From Pseudosporangium ferrugineum (GTDB lineage Bacteria; Actinomycetota; Actinomycetes; Mycobacteriales; Micromonosporaceae), in the NCBI RefSeq assembly GCF_003002065.1, contig NZ_PVZG01000020.1, positions 1-64,000 on the forward strand: a stretch of DNA of 64,000 bases, in the 5' to 3' direction. The position numbers were made by a program, and so were the translations under genes. The notes under the pieces were generated by a model. The model did not search any database. It saw only the letters and a list, made by a program, of their open reading frames with translations, and was not told the DNA's origin. How positions within the stretch are numbered: the stretch's first letter is position 1; each line of letters begins with the position of its first letter. Shown in pieces: positions 26,209-34,840 of the stretch.

Positions 26209-29200
26209 GCGTCCGGGAGTCCGACCAGGAGCTTCGCCCAGGAGCGGCCCTGGGTGTTCTTGAGGATCACGTACTCCGCGTCCACGTGCGGTTCGATCGC
26301 GCTGTGCTTGTCGTTCGGGGCTCCGATGATCAGCTGGAAGCCCAGTCCCCGCCAGGCTCCGATGGCGCGGCCGGTGAAATGGGCGTCTGCCTTGATCAGC
26401 GCCTCGTCGAGGAAGACCGGGGCGTAGCGGGGGCGGGCGGCGCCCGCGTCGCCCAGTTGGTATCGCAGGGCGGCGCCGACGATGAAGGCGACGAGTTCCT
26501 GGGACTCGCCGCCCGACTTCTCGCCGATGTGGTCGTAGACGGCGACGTGCTTGCCGTCGAGGTCGATCTTCTCGGCGCTGATCCGGACGTGGTTGCGTAT
26601 GTCGACGAGGTCGGCGAAGTCGGGGGCGGTGCGGCGGATACGGTCGATGACCTTGACCATCCGGTGGTAGGCGCGTTCCCGGTCGTCCTCCGTCACCGCC
26701 TTGTCGATGAGGGCGCGCACGTCGCGCAGTTCCTTGCGGAAGCGGGCGCGGGCCGTGGAGTGGCTCTCCTGGGGGTCGATGCGCAGCCGGTGTCCGTCGT
26801 CGGCGAACGGCAGGCCGGCGAGGATGCGGTTGACCGGGTCGATCCGGTCGCGGATCTCCCGTACGGCGGCGGCCAGCTCGCTGTCCAGGCCGGTCAGGTC
26901 GTTGCCGGACAGGTTGAGCAGGCTGTCGCGCCACTCGGTCTCCAGCTCGTGCAGGCCGCTGGTCTCCAGGTCGGTGAGCAGGCGGTCGAAGTCGCGGTAG
27001 GAGGCGTCCGGGTCGATGCCGAGGTTGGGGTTCGGCCAGCGTTCGAGGAAGGTCGAGAAGGTGTCGTGCAGCGCCTTCCTCGACCGGCCGATCGACTCCG
27101 CCGCGGAGCGCCGGTCGGCGTCGACCCGCTCGGCGGCGCGTTTCACACCCGCGTCGAACTGGGCGAGCACCTCCGCCGGGCCGGCGCCCTCCGCGTCCCT
27201 GTCGAAGAGGGTCTCCAGGTAGTCCCGGTGCTCGGGGCTGAGGTCGATCCCTGAGTCCTCGGCCCTGTCGAGCGCCAGCTGGGCGCTGTCCACCTCGTCG
27301 ACGATCGACGCCCAGGATTCACCGACCTTGGTCACCATGTCCTTCTGCCGCCCGACGCGTTCGGTCAGGTCCCTGACCTGGCGCTTGAGGGCGTCCAGGT
27401 CGCGCTGCAGCCGATCGATCTCCGGGTTGCCGGCCCGGATCTCCGCCAGGACGCGGTTCCAGCGGTCCTGCTCCGCAAGGACCGCGTCGACATCCACCTG
27501 CTTCCACGACAGCTCGGTCAGGATCTGGTACGCCGTACGCCGGGCCTCAGTCGCGTTGAGGTTCGCCTCCGCCCTCTCGACCCCCGCGGTGGCGGCGTCG
27601 AGGCGCTCACGCGTCCGGCCGATCCGGGTCTCGAGGCCGGCGAGCGTCCTGCTGTTCGAGAAGCCGAGGACGTTGGCCCGGCCGTGGCCGCCGTGCGCGC
27701 CCCGGCCGCCCTCCGAGGTCTGTCCGGTGATCGTGAGTGCCTTGGAATACTGCGGGAGCAGCCTCGGGGTGTCGACACAGACGAAGGCGAACCGGCGGGC
27801 GAGTTCGCCCTTGAGCCAGGCGGTGAACGGCGACGGCCGGTAGTCGAGCCGGCCGGGCAGGGTCTTGCCGTCGAGCCCGGCCTCGTCGCGCTGCCCGGTG
27901 CGGACGCCCTCGAACTGGATGCGCCGCGCGGTCGGCACCGCGTTGATCGCCTCCCGGAACGCGTTCAACCGGCCGATGTCGATCAGGATCCGGGTGGCGA
28001 ATCCGCCGAGCGCCAGGTTGAACGCCTCGCGCCACGGCTCGAACTCCGTCCGTACCTCGATCAGCTCGCCGACGAACGGCAGGTCATCGGGGCTGAGGCC
28101 GGCGGCGTCGGCCAGCGCCGCGCGAGCGGCGTGCAGGTCGGCCGGGATGTTCCCCCGGCGGGCCCTGGCCGCGTCGCGCTCGGCGCGCAGGCCCGCCAGC
28201 TCGCGCTCGGCGTCCTTCTTCTCCGCCATCGCCGCGGCGTACGCCTGCTGAGCGGTCCGCCGGGCGTCGACGTCGGCCACCGAGCGGTGCGCCGTCTCGA
28301 CCAGCGCGGCGAAGTCGTCACCGGTCGAGACCGAGGCCCCGATCGTGTCCAGCACCCTGTCCAGCCGCTCCCGGGCCTGCCCGACCTCGCCCAGCCGCCG
28401 TTCCACGCCGCGGAGCTCCCGCTGGGCGGTCTCCAGGCGGTCGCCACCGGAGGCGCGGATCGTGTCGGCGATCCCGTCGTGCCGCGCCTCGGCCGCCTCG
28501 GCCAGGGCGCGGGTCTCCGCGAGCTCGGCCTGGGCCCGGCGGTGCCGCTGATCCAGGTCCTGCTCCGCCGAGCGCAACAGGTCGAGCCGGCGTTGATGAC
28601 GCCACAGCGCGGCGGGCGAGGCCGCATCGGCGAACGAGCCGATCTCGTCGATCGACCGCAACCGGTCCACCGCGTCGTCGATGGTGCGCCGGTGCTCGCG
28701 GATCGGGGTCAGCGCCTTCACCTGCCGGCGGGCGGTGATCATCCGGGCGCGGGTGCCGGACAACTCGTCGAACTGCTGCACCACCGCGTCCGCGGTGGCG
28801 AGCGTGGCCGGCTCCTCCAGGACCATCGTCTTGTACAGGGCGTCGACCGTGGTGATCTGCTGGCCGGCCTGGATCCGCCCGAGCAACGCGATCGCCTTGT
28901 GACCGTCGCCGGCGGCGCCGATGCCGAGCGTGGTGTGCAGGCGCGCGGTGAATTCCCGGTCGGTGTCGCTCCAGGTCAGGCCGGTTGCCACGACGTCGGC
29001 GCGGGCGAACTTGCGGCTCGCGGGGCCTTCCAGCGTCCGCAGCTGATATGCCTGGTCACAGGTGGCGCGGACCGCCACGACGTCGTCCAGGTTGCGGGCC
29101 GACGACGGCACGTACCAGGCCCGCAGCGCGGTGAACTCGGCGCCGGTGTGGTCGACCCAGGTCATCGCGATGGCCGACCACGTGTCGCGGCCGTCGCCGC

Positions 29201-29543
29201 GCAGCACCCGCAGCTTCGTCTCGCCGCCGGCGCGGGACTCGTCGAGCTTGCCACGCGCGTACGAGAGGACGTTGCGCTGGTCCTTGCCCCGGGGCCGGCC
29301 GACCACGCCGCCGTTGGACGCCCCGTTGAAGGGGGTGGTGTGCGGCATCAGCAACGCGATGTACGAGTCCATCAGCGTCGACTTGCCCGATCCGGAGCCT
29401 CCGCTCAGCAGCGTCGCACCCGGCGCGAGCCGCAGGTGGTGGTAGCCGTCGTAGCCGCCCCAGTTGACCAGTTGCAGGTCCCGCGCGACCCACTGCTGAC
29501 CCCGCGATGCCGCCGGGACCAGCCCGAACAGCGTGTCGATCAT
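26205..29543 (-). CDS. jetC: Wadjet type I JetC, SMC-like ATPase
   Basis: This is a 1112-aa protein starting at ATG 29543, 2 nt after the jetB stop. Walker A is GGSGSGKST (48-56). Coiled coils cover ~220-420 and ~560-870, with a hinge region between. The C-terminal head has the signature EKSGGESQELVAF and Walker B APVFLDEALIKAD. This matches the COG4913-like SMC of the DUF3375/DUF4194 set. Its partner jetD is destroyed, so the complex could still extrude or bind DNA but not cut through its own nuclease. Confidence 0.88.
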   Translation of the reverse strand: MIDTLFGLVPAASRGQQWVARDLQLVNWGGYDGYHHLRLAPGATLLSGGSGSGKSTLMDSYIALLMPHTTPFNGASNGGVVGRPRGKDQRNVLSYARGKLDESRAGGETKLRVLRGDGRDTWSAIAMTWVDHTGAEFTALRAWYVPSSARNLDDVVAVRATCDQAYQLRTLEGPASRKFARADVVATGLTWSDTDREFTARLHTTLGIGAAGDGHKAIALLGRIQAGQQITTVDALYKTMVLEEPATLATADAVVQQFDELSGTRARMITARRQVKALTPIREHRRTIDDAVDRLRSIDEIGSFADAASPAALWRHQRRLDLLRSAEQDLDQRHRRAQAELAETRALAEAAEARHDGIADTIRASGGDRLETAQRELRGVERRLGEVGQARERLDRVLDTIGASVSTGDDFAALVETAHRSVADVDARRTAQQAYAAAMAEKKDAERELAGLRAERDAARARRGNIPADLHAARAALADAAGLSPDDLPFVGELIEVRTEFEPWREAFNLALGGFATRILIDIGRLNAFREAINAVPTARRIQFEGVRTGQRDEAGLDGKTLPGRLDYRPSPFTAWLKGELARRFAFVCVDTPRLLPQYSKALTITGQTSEGGRGAHGGHGRANVLGFSNSRTLAGLETRIGRTRERLDAATAGVERAEANLNATEARRTAYQILTELSWKQVDVDAVLAEQDRWNRVLAEIRAGNPEIDRLQRDLDALKRQVRDLTERVGRQKDMVTKVGESWASIVDEVDSAQLALDRAEDSGIDLSPEHRDYLETLFDRDAEGAGPAEVLAQFDAGVKRAAERVDADRRSAAESIGRSRKALHDTFSTFLERWPNPNLGIDPDASYRDFDRLLTDLETSGLHELETEWRDSLLNLSGNDLTGLDSELAAAVREIRDRIDPVNRILAGLPFADDGHRLRIDPQESHSTARARFRKELRDVRALIDKAVTEDDRERAYHRMVKVIDRIRRTAPDFADLVDIRNHVRISAEKIDLDGKHVAVYDHIGEKSGGESQELVAFIVGAALRYQLGDAGAARPRYAPVFLDEALIKADAHFTGRAIGAWRGLGFQLIIGAPNDKHSAIEPHVDAEYVILKNTQGRSWAKLLVGLPDA

Positions 29544-29545
29544 GC

Positions 29546-30208
29546 TCACGCGGTGGCCTCGTTCCGTTCGCGCAGCCACCGGTCCAGCTCGGCGAGCTTC
29601 TCCGTGCTCAGCACGACCTCCACCATCGGGGTGATCCTGTACCGGCCCGCGGACTCCTCGGTGAGCAGCCCCTCGGTGACCAGCCGCTGCACCGCGTTGC
29701 GTACCTCCTGCTGGCGCCTGGCCAGGTTGTGGTCGTGCGGGTCGAAGTACGTCAGCACGGTCTGCTCCAGCTCCTCGATGTCGACCCGCGCGGACGTCTC
29801 GCCCGTGCCGTGTTCCCGCTGGAAGACCGTGCGGAGGTGGACCAGGACCAGGGTCTCGGCCCGGTTGTACGGGTCGTCCTTGAGCAGGATCGGCACGTCC
29901 AGCTCCACGGAACGGACCTGCTGCTTGTACGCGACGCCGCGGTCGTGGTCGACCACCAGACGGACGAACAGGTCGTGCATCCGCGATTCGATGATCTGCT
30001 GGTTCTCCAGCAACGTGCGCCAGTACGCCGGGTTCTTCTCGGCGAGCAGGAACTTGCGCCGTAACAACTGGACCAGCACCCGGCGTACGTCCGCCTCCAG
30101 CGTGCCCGCGTCGCCGGCGAACAGCTCGGCCGGATCCTCCTCCATCGGGACCGGGTCGATGAACCCGGCCGCCGGCCAGTCGTCGCCGGTCCCGTCCGGC
30201 TCAGTCAT
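29546..30208 (-). CDS. jetB: Wadjet type I JetB, DUF4194
   Basis: This is a 220-aa protein from ATG 30208 (GGGAG 8 nt upstream); a GTG two codons earlier is possible. It overlaps the jetA stop. Winged-helix-rich with [19 protein letters not shown] and a [17 protein letters not shown] segment, as in DUF4194 kite proteins. It links the kleisin JetA to the SMC JetC. Confidence 0.85.
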   Translation of the reverse strand: MTEPDGTGDDWPAAGFIDPVPMEEDPAELFAGDAGTLEADVRRVLVQLLRRKFLLAEKNPAYWRTLLENQQIIESRMHDLFVRLVVDHDRGVAYKQQVRSVELDVPILLKDDPYNRAETLVLVHLRTVFQREHGTGETSARVDIEELEQTVLTYFDPHDHNLARRQQEVRNAVQRLVTEGLLTEESAGRYRITPMVEVVLSTEKLAELDRWLRERNEATA

Positions 30209-31706
30209 CGTCACCGCTCCCGTCCACGCGCGCCGGATTCGCCGTCACCACACCGCCCAGAGCGAACCGTCTCCGGGTCCGGTCCGGTCGCACCGCCTCG
30301 ACCACCGCGACCTCGGTCGTCTCGGTCATCCCGGCGCCGTGGGCGACCTCCAGCAGGCCGAGCAGGTCGACCGGTCGCCGGATCTCCTCGTCCGCCGCAC
30401 GGAACGCGGCCACCACGTCGACGGCCACCGCCCCGTCGGCGAACGCCTCCAGGTGTGCGCGCAACTCGGCGTACCGGGGTCCGCCCCACGCCCGGGTGTC
30501 CGCGGCGGGCAGGTCGTCGGACCCGTCCCAGTCCCGCAGCGGCGCCGGCGGCTGCGGTGGCCGCGGGTCGCTCGTCCGCTGGCGCAGGTGTCCGACGTCG
30601 GCGACCGGCAGGCGGCGCAGCGGCTCGACGGCCTCGCCGCGGCGGGAGCCGGGAACCCACCGGTGCAGGCCCGACATCACGTCCCTCAGCAGCTCGTCCA
30701 CCTGGCGGTCCCGCATCGGGTCGTGGTTGCGGACCTGGGTGGTGATGACGTGCGACGCCTGCCGCTGGGCGGCCAGCACCTCCTTGACCCCCTGTTCGAT
30801 CCGCCGGGAGATCTCGGTCAGCTCGCGCCGCTGCTGCTGCGGCAGCAGCTCGGTGAACCGATGCCGCAGCACCGTACGCAGCCGGTCCCACAGGCCGTCG
30901 ATCTGCGCCGGGTCGCCGATCAGGCGCAGCGCCCCGGCGAAGGCGCGGCCCTCCGGCGTCGCGTCCAGGATCCGCCGGCCGCGGGCGAGGTATTCGCGCA
31001 GCACCTCACCGGTGGGCCGCACGTCGTGCCGCAACTCCGCGACGACGTCCCGCTGGATGGCCTTGATCGACTCGGCCACGCGGGCGAAGTCGGCGGGCAG
31101 CTCCCGCGCCAGGTGCAGCACGTTCTCGGCCGCCTCGAGCAGTTGCTCGTCGTCGACCGTCTCGACGGCGCCACCCTTCTCGAGCCGGGTCAGCTCCCTC
31201 TGCCGCTGCTGGATCTCCTCGTGCAGGCGCACCATCCGGGACATCAGGTCCGGATCGGCGTCCTGCGCCAGCCGCTCGATCGCCTCCAGCAACGTCCTGA
31301 CCCGCGACTCCGACACCCGCGTACGCGTTCCGCCGACCCGCCCGGCGACCTCGAGCGCCCCGACGCCGTACGCCGAGAGCCGGTAGACCTCGGCGTCGTC
31401 GTCGGCGGAAACCTGCCGCACCAGCCATCCCGCCTGCACCCACTGCCGGCAGAGATCACGCGCGGTGCCCGCGGGCAGCGGCTGGTTGTCCTCGTCGCCG
31501 TAGCCGGCGGCCCGCAACTGGTCGAGGGCGTCGTTGATCTCCGCGTGCGCGTCCGCCACCGCGACCGCCGGGCGCTCGGCGGTGAAGACCATCGCCAGCA
31601 CCGTCACCACGAACGGCGCGTGCGTCTGGTGCAGCAGCGCGAGCATCGGATTCTGGAACGCCCGGAGCGCTCCCTGGTAAGCGCCTTCGACACCTCGGGT
31701 AGCCAT
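30201..31706 (-). CDS. jetA: Wadjet type I JetA, DUF3375
   Basis: This is a 501-aa protein; I prefer ATG 31706 to an in-frame TTG three codons upstream. The N-terminus has [16 protein letters not shown] and [20 protein letters not shown], and the middle has the long helical segment [17 protein letters not shown], as in DUF3375 kleisin-like proteins. It is the first gene of the type I Wadjet operon. Confidence 0.85.
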   Translation of the reverse strand: MATRGVEGAYQGALRAFQNPMLALLHQTHAPFVVTVLAMVFTAERPAVAVADAHAEINDALDQLRAAGYGDEDNQPLPAGTARDLCRQWVQAGWLVRQVSADDDAEVYRLSAYGVGALEVAGRVGGTRTRVSESRVRTLLEAIERLAQDADPDLMSRMVRLHEEIQQRQRELTRLEKGGAVETVDDEQLLEAAENVLHLARELPADFARVAESIKAIQRDVVAELRHDVRPTGEVLREYLARGRRILDATPEGRAFAGALRLIGDPAQIDGLWDRLRTVLRHRFTELLPQQQRRELTEISRRIEQGVKEVLAAQRQASHVITTQVRNHDPMRDRQVDELLRDVMSGLHRWVPGSRRGEAVEPLRRLPVADVGHLRQRTSDPRPPQPPAPLRDWDGSDDLPAADTRAWGGPRYAELRAHLEAFADGAVAVDVVAAFRAADEEIRRPVDLLGLLEVAHGAGMTETTEVAVVEAVRPDRTRRRFALGGVVTANPARVDGSGDDD

Positions 31707-31810
31707 CAGGGCCAAAGCCTACGATGCTGCTCCGAGCCGGAGGCCCGGCGGTAGCCCGGCCCGGACCGGGGGCCCGAGATCGCCGGGACCTCCCGAAACG
31801 TGAGCGTGCC

Positions 31811-31930
31811 TCAGCGGGTGCGCGGGCTCTCCGCCGTACGGATGCGTCGTCTGACGGGTTTTGCGAGGTACATCGCGGTGTCGGCGCGCTCCATGACGTC
31901 CTCGGGGGTCTGGCCCGCTCGGCAGTTCCG
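31811..31930 (-). pseudogene. Fragment of the C-terminal end of a GGDEF domain
   Basis: The last ~40 codons of a minus-strand frame read TPEDVMERADTAMYLAK followed by a basic tail, the conserved end of diguanylate cyclase (GGDEF) domains. The GG(D/E)EF motif and everything upstream are absent. Confidence 0.6.
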
Positions 31931-31959
31931 GTTCATGGGGCGCGGGCGCGCATGGTGAA

Positions 31960-31986
31960 GCCCGGGGACATGGCCAGTCCCCGGGC
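31960..31986 (-). terminator. Perfect 10-bp hairpin ending the tRNA-like RNA locus
   Basis: On the plus strand GCCCGGGGAC and GTCCCCGGGC pair perfectly around a 7-nt loop. It lies 8 bp beyond the outer helix of the second tRNA-like module, so it probably terminates the minus-strand transcript from the 32349-33080 gene. Confidence 0.7.
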
Positions 31987-31994
31987 CTCCGCTT

Positions 31995-32153
31995 ACCACT
32001 GAATTGCACACACCAGCACGTTTAAGAGTGTGGATCATTCGTGAGGACATCGGGTTTTGCCTTTAAACTACCGCCGCTCGAAGCGCGGCGGACCGGACTT
32101 GAACCGGCATCCGCTGTCATCGTCCGTACCCGGTCGACCTGGTGTTCAGTGGT
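31995..32153 (-). ncRNA. Permuted tRNA-like module 2
   Basis: Read on the minus strand, elements come in the order: leader (32153-32109), T-arm GCCGGTTCAAGTCCGGT (32108-32092), 3' acceptor strand CCGCCGC (32091-32085), 7-nt spacer, 5' acceptor strand GCGGCGG (32077-32071), TA, D-arm with GTTT/AAAC stem and GG in the loop (32068-32054), and a trailer. The acceptor strands are fully complementary. Leader ACCACTGAA/CACCAG (32153-32139) pairs with trailer CTGGTG and TTCAGTGGT (32016-32011, 32003-31995), a 15-bp clamp with a 7-nt bulge. The anticodon-stem region is only weakly paired (CCG/CGG, GTCC/GGAC). A normal tRNA would have the 5' half first. Function is unknown. Confidence 0.65.
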
Positions 32154-32168
32154 GAATGCTGACGTTGG

Positions 32169-32281
32169 AGCGAAGAATCTGAGTTTCATACCGGCTGCCT
32201 CTGCCAGTTGGGCTACCCCCGCGTGTGGTGCGGGGGGCGGGGCTCGAACCCGCACTGGGACCGGTGGATTCAGCTTCAGCT
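32169..32281 (-). ncRNA. Permuted tRNA-like module 1
   Basis: On the minus strand: leader with repeated AGCTGA units, strand ACCGG (32265-32261), 7-nt variable region, T-arm GCGGGTTCGAGCCCCGC (32253-32237), 3' acceptor strand CCCCCGC (32236-32230), encoded ACCA, CAC spacer, 5' acceptor strand GCGGGGG (32222-32216), TA, D-arm GCCCAACTGGCAGAGGC, and strand CCGGT (32194-32190). Both the acceptor (7 bp) and the anticodon-like stem CCGGT/ACCGG (5 bp) pair perfectly. Beyond these, leader GAATC, GAA and AGC pair with trailer GATTC-TTC-GCT (32179-32169). The halves are therefore joined at the acceptor end and open at the anticodon, the reverse of a normal tRNA. The trailer has ATGAA where an anticodon loop would begin. 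Confidence 0.7.
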
Positions 32282-32296
32282 TCAGCTGTCAGCTTT

Positions 32297-32336
32297 GCGC
32301 CGGGTTTCCCGGCGCACCCCCGCGCTCCCACGGGGG
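32297..32336 (-). ncRNA. Two hairpins preceding the tRNA-like modules
   Basis: Starting 12 nt after the stop codon of the upstream protein gene, CCCCCG/CGGGGG (32336-32317) forms a 6-bp hairpin. It is followed at once by GCGCCGGG-AAA-CCCGGCGC (32315-32297), a perfect 8-bp hairpin. Neither has a T tract. They could be a partial terminator, a stability element or the 5' domain of the RNA. Confidence 0.6.
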
Positions 32337-32348
32337 AATCGGTGACGG

Positions 32349-33080
32349 CTACCCGAAGAGGTAGCCGAAGACGGCCGCACCGACCCGCTGGTCGGCGGCC
32401 TCGGTGTTGTTGGCCTCCTCGCGGGCGAACTTGACCGCGGTCTGCAGGGCCTGCACCCGGTCGAGGATCTCGTTGACCCGCTTGGCCGGCAGCGCGCCGG
32501 AGAACTTGACGGTCGTCCAGTAGCCGACGGTGACGTCCTCGTAGTAGACCTCGACCTGGGCCGGGTGCTTCTCGGTGGCCTCGGCCTTCACGTGGTTGCG
32601 CGGCACCTTCTTGGTGCGGTTGGTCCGCACCGCCTCGGTGCGCCAGCTGTCCGTCGAGTCGTCCCGCTGCCACGACTCGGCCGCGTCCAGCACCGGGAGC
32701 TTCTTGACGAACGTGTGCAGGTCGGCGAGCTGCTTCTCGAGGAACAGCAGGTACGTCACCGGGACCTGGGCGGCGATCGTGCGGCCGTCGACCACGACGT
32801 CGGCCCGCGCCGTACAGTTCGTCCAGTCCTTCGTCGCGGTGATGTCGAAGAGCCGGGTCAGCGTCCCGGACACCTCGCGCAGGATCTCCTCGGCCTTGAT
32901 CTGCACCCGCGTCGACTCGGGGGGCAGCTGCTCGCCCTCCTCGTCCTTCGGCTGGTACGTCCGGGAGATGCCGGCCAGCGGACCGGTCTTCTGCACGGCG
33001 TGGTGGGCGTCGCTCAGCTCGGCGAACGCCTTGCTCTTGACGCCCTTCTCGACGGCGATGATCTGGTTGAGCTTCGGCAC
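32349..33080 (-). CDS. Conserved-looking 243-aa hypothetical protein upstream of the tRNA-like RNA
   Basis: The gene starts at GTG 33080 with AAGGGG 7 nt upstream. No signal peptide, membrane segment or known catalytic motif is visible. The protein is rich in Lys, Val and Thr, with motifs ISRTYQPKDEEGEQLPPES, LFDITATKDWTNC, VPVTYLLFLEKQLADLHTFV and VPRNHVKAEATEKHPAQVE. The sequence looks like a widely conserved actinobacterial family (I believe DUF7873, to be checked). The basic KKVPRNHVKAEATEKH stretch could contact RNA. The tRNA-like RNA starts 12 nt after its stop on the same strand with no terminator T tract between, so protein and RNA are probably one transcription unit. Confidence 0.8.
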   Translation of the reverse strand: MPKLNQIIAVEKGVKSKAFAELSDAHHAVQKTGPLAGISRTYQPKDEEGEQLPPESTRVQIKAEEILREVSGTLTRLFDITATKDWTNCTARADVVVDGRTIAAQVPVTYLLFLEKQLADLHTFVKKLPVLDAAESWQRDDSTDSWRTEAVRTNRTKKVPRNHVKAEATEKHPAQVEVYYEDVTVGYWTTVKFSGALPAKRVNEILDRVQALQTAVKFAREEANNTEAADQRVGAAVFGYLFG

Positions 33081-33242
33081 GATGTCCCCTTTCAGCCGAA
33101 GGAAGGTAGCACCCGGGACGCCGCCGGGCCGACCGGTTTCCGCGCAGGACCCGAGCCGTCGACGTGCTGGGCGACACGACCGTGCCCGGCGAGGTGCTTG
33201 CCGCTCTGCGCCGGCAGGAACCGGCCGCCAGGCCGGAGCGGC

Positions 33243-34100
33243 CTACGCCTGACTCCTTTCGTCAAGGGCGGCCACCAGGCGGGCGACGTTGATGTCGTGG
33301 TTGGTCCTGCCGACCACGCGCGGGGCGTTCACCGGGCCCGGGACCGTGTGGCCGCCGCCGTGCACGGTGTAGAGGGTGACCGGCGGGTGTCCGGGTTGCC
33401 GGTATTCGGTGCGCTCGACCGAGGTGGCCCGGTCCGAGGCGGGCAGTCTCACGCTGACCGGCGGCGCGGTGATGCCGTTGCGGTGGGCGAAGTAGGCCGC
33501 GGTCTCGGGAGCTGTCAAGGTGCGTCCGCCGACCTTGAAGAGCTTGCGGGCCCACCACGTCATCTCGGTCCGGGAGTATCCGACGATGGGATCCTCGGTG
33601 CCGTGGACCAGGACGATCGGTAGGCGTGCGGGCGGCGCGCCGGCCAGCAGGAAGCTCTCCGGCGCGGGCATCGTCGCGGCGATCACGGCCGCGCCGGCGA
33701 TGAGGTCGGGGGCCTCGTGGGCGAGGCGCATCACGAACTGGCCGCCGTTCGAGTAACCCGCGGCGTATACCCGGGTCGGGTCGATGTCGTGGGTGCGGGT
33801 GAGCTTGTCGATCAGTGCCCGGGTGAATCCGACGTCGTCGGCGTTCTCCATGCGGGCGGGGAAGGCGCTCTCTCGCCGGGCGTCGTTCCAGTTGCCCTTG
33901 TGGCCGTCCGGGTAGACCACGACCGTGTCGCCGCCGTCGGCCAGCGCGTCGTATGCCCCTCCGGTGAACTTGCGGTGCTTGGCGCCGGTCTGTTTCGAGC
34001 CGTGAAAGACAAGTACCAGGCTGCGCGCCGGCCGGCCGGTCACCTCACCGACGACCTCGTACGTCCGCGTCGTGCCGTTCACCGTGATGCTCTCGGTCAT
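33243..34100 (-). CDS. PHB-depolymerase/LpqC-like alpha/beta-hydrolase
   Basis: This is a 285-aa protein from ATG 34100 with AAGGAG upstream. Motifs are LVLVFHGSKQTG (oxyanion region), YAAGYSNGGQFVMRLA (nucleophile Ser in GYSNG), LVHGTEDPIV (acid region) and HGGGHTVPG (catalytic His). There is no obvious signal peptide, so it is probably a cytosolic esterase of the polyhydroxybutyrate-depolymerase/feruloyl-esterase family. It is divergent from a TetR gene, with a perfect palindrome overlapping its 5' leader; the TetR protein probably represses it. Confidence 0.85.
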   Translation of the reverse strand: MTESITVNGTTRTYEVVGEVTGRPARSLVLVFHGSKQTGAKHRKFTGGAYDALADGGDTVVVYPDGHKGNWNDARRESAFPARMENADDVGFTRALIDKLTRTHDIDPTRVYAAGYSNGGQFVMRLAHEAPDLIAGAAVIAATMPAPESFLLAGAPPARLPIVLVHGTEDPIVGYSRTEMTWWARKLFKVGGRTLTAPETAAYFAHRNGITAPPVSVRLPASDRATSVERTEYRQPGHPPVTLYTVHGGGHTVPGPVNAPRVVGRTNHDINVARLVAALDERSQA

Positions 34101-34111
34101 GGCTGCCTCTC

Positions 34112-34168
34112 CTTGAAACGGATGAACCATCCGTTTCAAGGTAGCAGAAGTGGATAACCCATCCGCTA
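34112..34168. promoter_or_regulatory. TetR operators between the esterase and its regulator
   Basis: CTTGAAACGGATG and CATCCGTTTCAAG form a perfect 13-bp inverted repeat with a 3-nt spacer (34112-34140). A second, imperfect dyad GTAGC...GTGGAT/ATCCGC...GCTAC follows (34141-34168). Both share the GGAT core and lie between divergent genes. Confidence 0.7.
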
Positions 34169-34179
34169 CGCTTGTGGGC

Positions 34180-34764
34180 ATGACCACCGCTCCGCTGCGC
34201 AAGGACGCCGCCCGTAACTGGCAGCGCATCGTGGAGGTGGGCCGCCGCCTGATCGACCAACAGGTACCGATCCAGCTGAACGAGGTGGCCAGGGCCGCCT
34301 CGCTGGGCGTCGCCACGGTCTACCGGCATTTCCCGACCCCGGAGGCCCTGATCGAGACCGTGGCCGCGCCCGGCCTGTCCGAGTTGGTGCGGCATGCCGA
34401 GCAGGCCGTGGCAAGCGACGAGGCGTGGCCGGCCTTGCGCGACTTCCTGTACGCGGCCGTCGACGCCCAGATAACCGACGCGTCCATCGCGTCGGTGCTC
34501 GCGTCGCCGCAACCCGCGCTGCCGCTGACGGGCGAACTCCTGGGGCGCCTGAACGACCTGTCCGCGGACCTGCTGGACAGGGCGAGAGCCGCCGGCGCGG
34601 TCGATCCATCCATCACCCCGGGTGATGTGGCCTCGCTGTTGTGCGGTGTCACCTTCGCCGCCAGGGTCCACTCGCCCGAAGGTGTCCGTTCCCGGACCGA
34701 GACCGCCCGCCGCTACCTGGACGTCTTGTTCGGGGGGCTGCACACCCGCCCGCCGGCGAATTAA
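34180..34764 (+). CDS. TetR-family regulator of the divergent esterase
   Basis: This is a 194-aa protein. The N-terminal HTH has VARAASLGVATVYRHFPTPEALIE, and the ligand domain is all-helical (residues ~75-190). It is probably an autoregulator acting on the palindromes directly upstream. The ligand is unknown; being paired with an esterase suggests an ester or aromatic acid. Confidence 0.85.
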   Translation: MTTAPLRKDAARNWQRIVEVGRRLIDQQVPIQLNEVARAASLGVATVYRHFPTPEALIETVAAPGLSELVRHAEQAVASDEAWPALRDFLYAAVDAQITDASIASVLASPQPALPLTGELLGRLNDLSADLLDRARAAGAVDPSITPGDVASLLCGVTFAARVHSPEGVRSRTETARRYLDVLFGGLHTRPPAN

Positions 34765-34840
34765 TCGACGCGAATCAATCTGTGGCTAGGGTGGGGGCAC
34801 AACTGCGTCTCGGTCCACCGGCGTTCGCGAGGAGACAGCC

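Noticed and set aside
32022-32255. A 77-codon frame and ordinary tRNA genes in the tRNA-like region
   Set aside because: The frame reads through T-arm and D-arm sequence (GSSPVRRA type peptide). No standard cloverleaf can be drawn, because every T-arm lies 5' of its matching D-arm; the permuted arrangement explains the data better.
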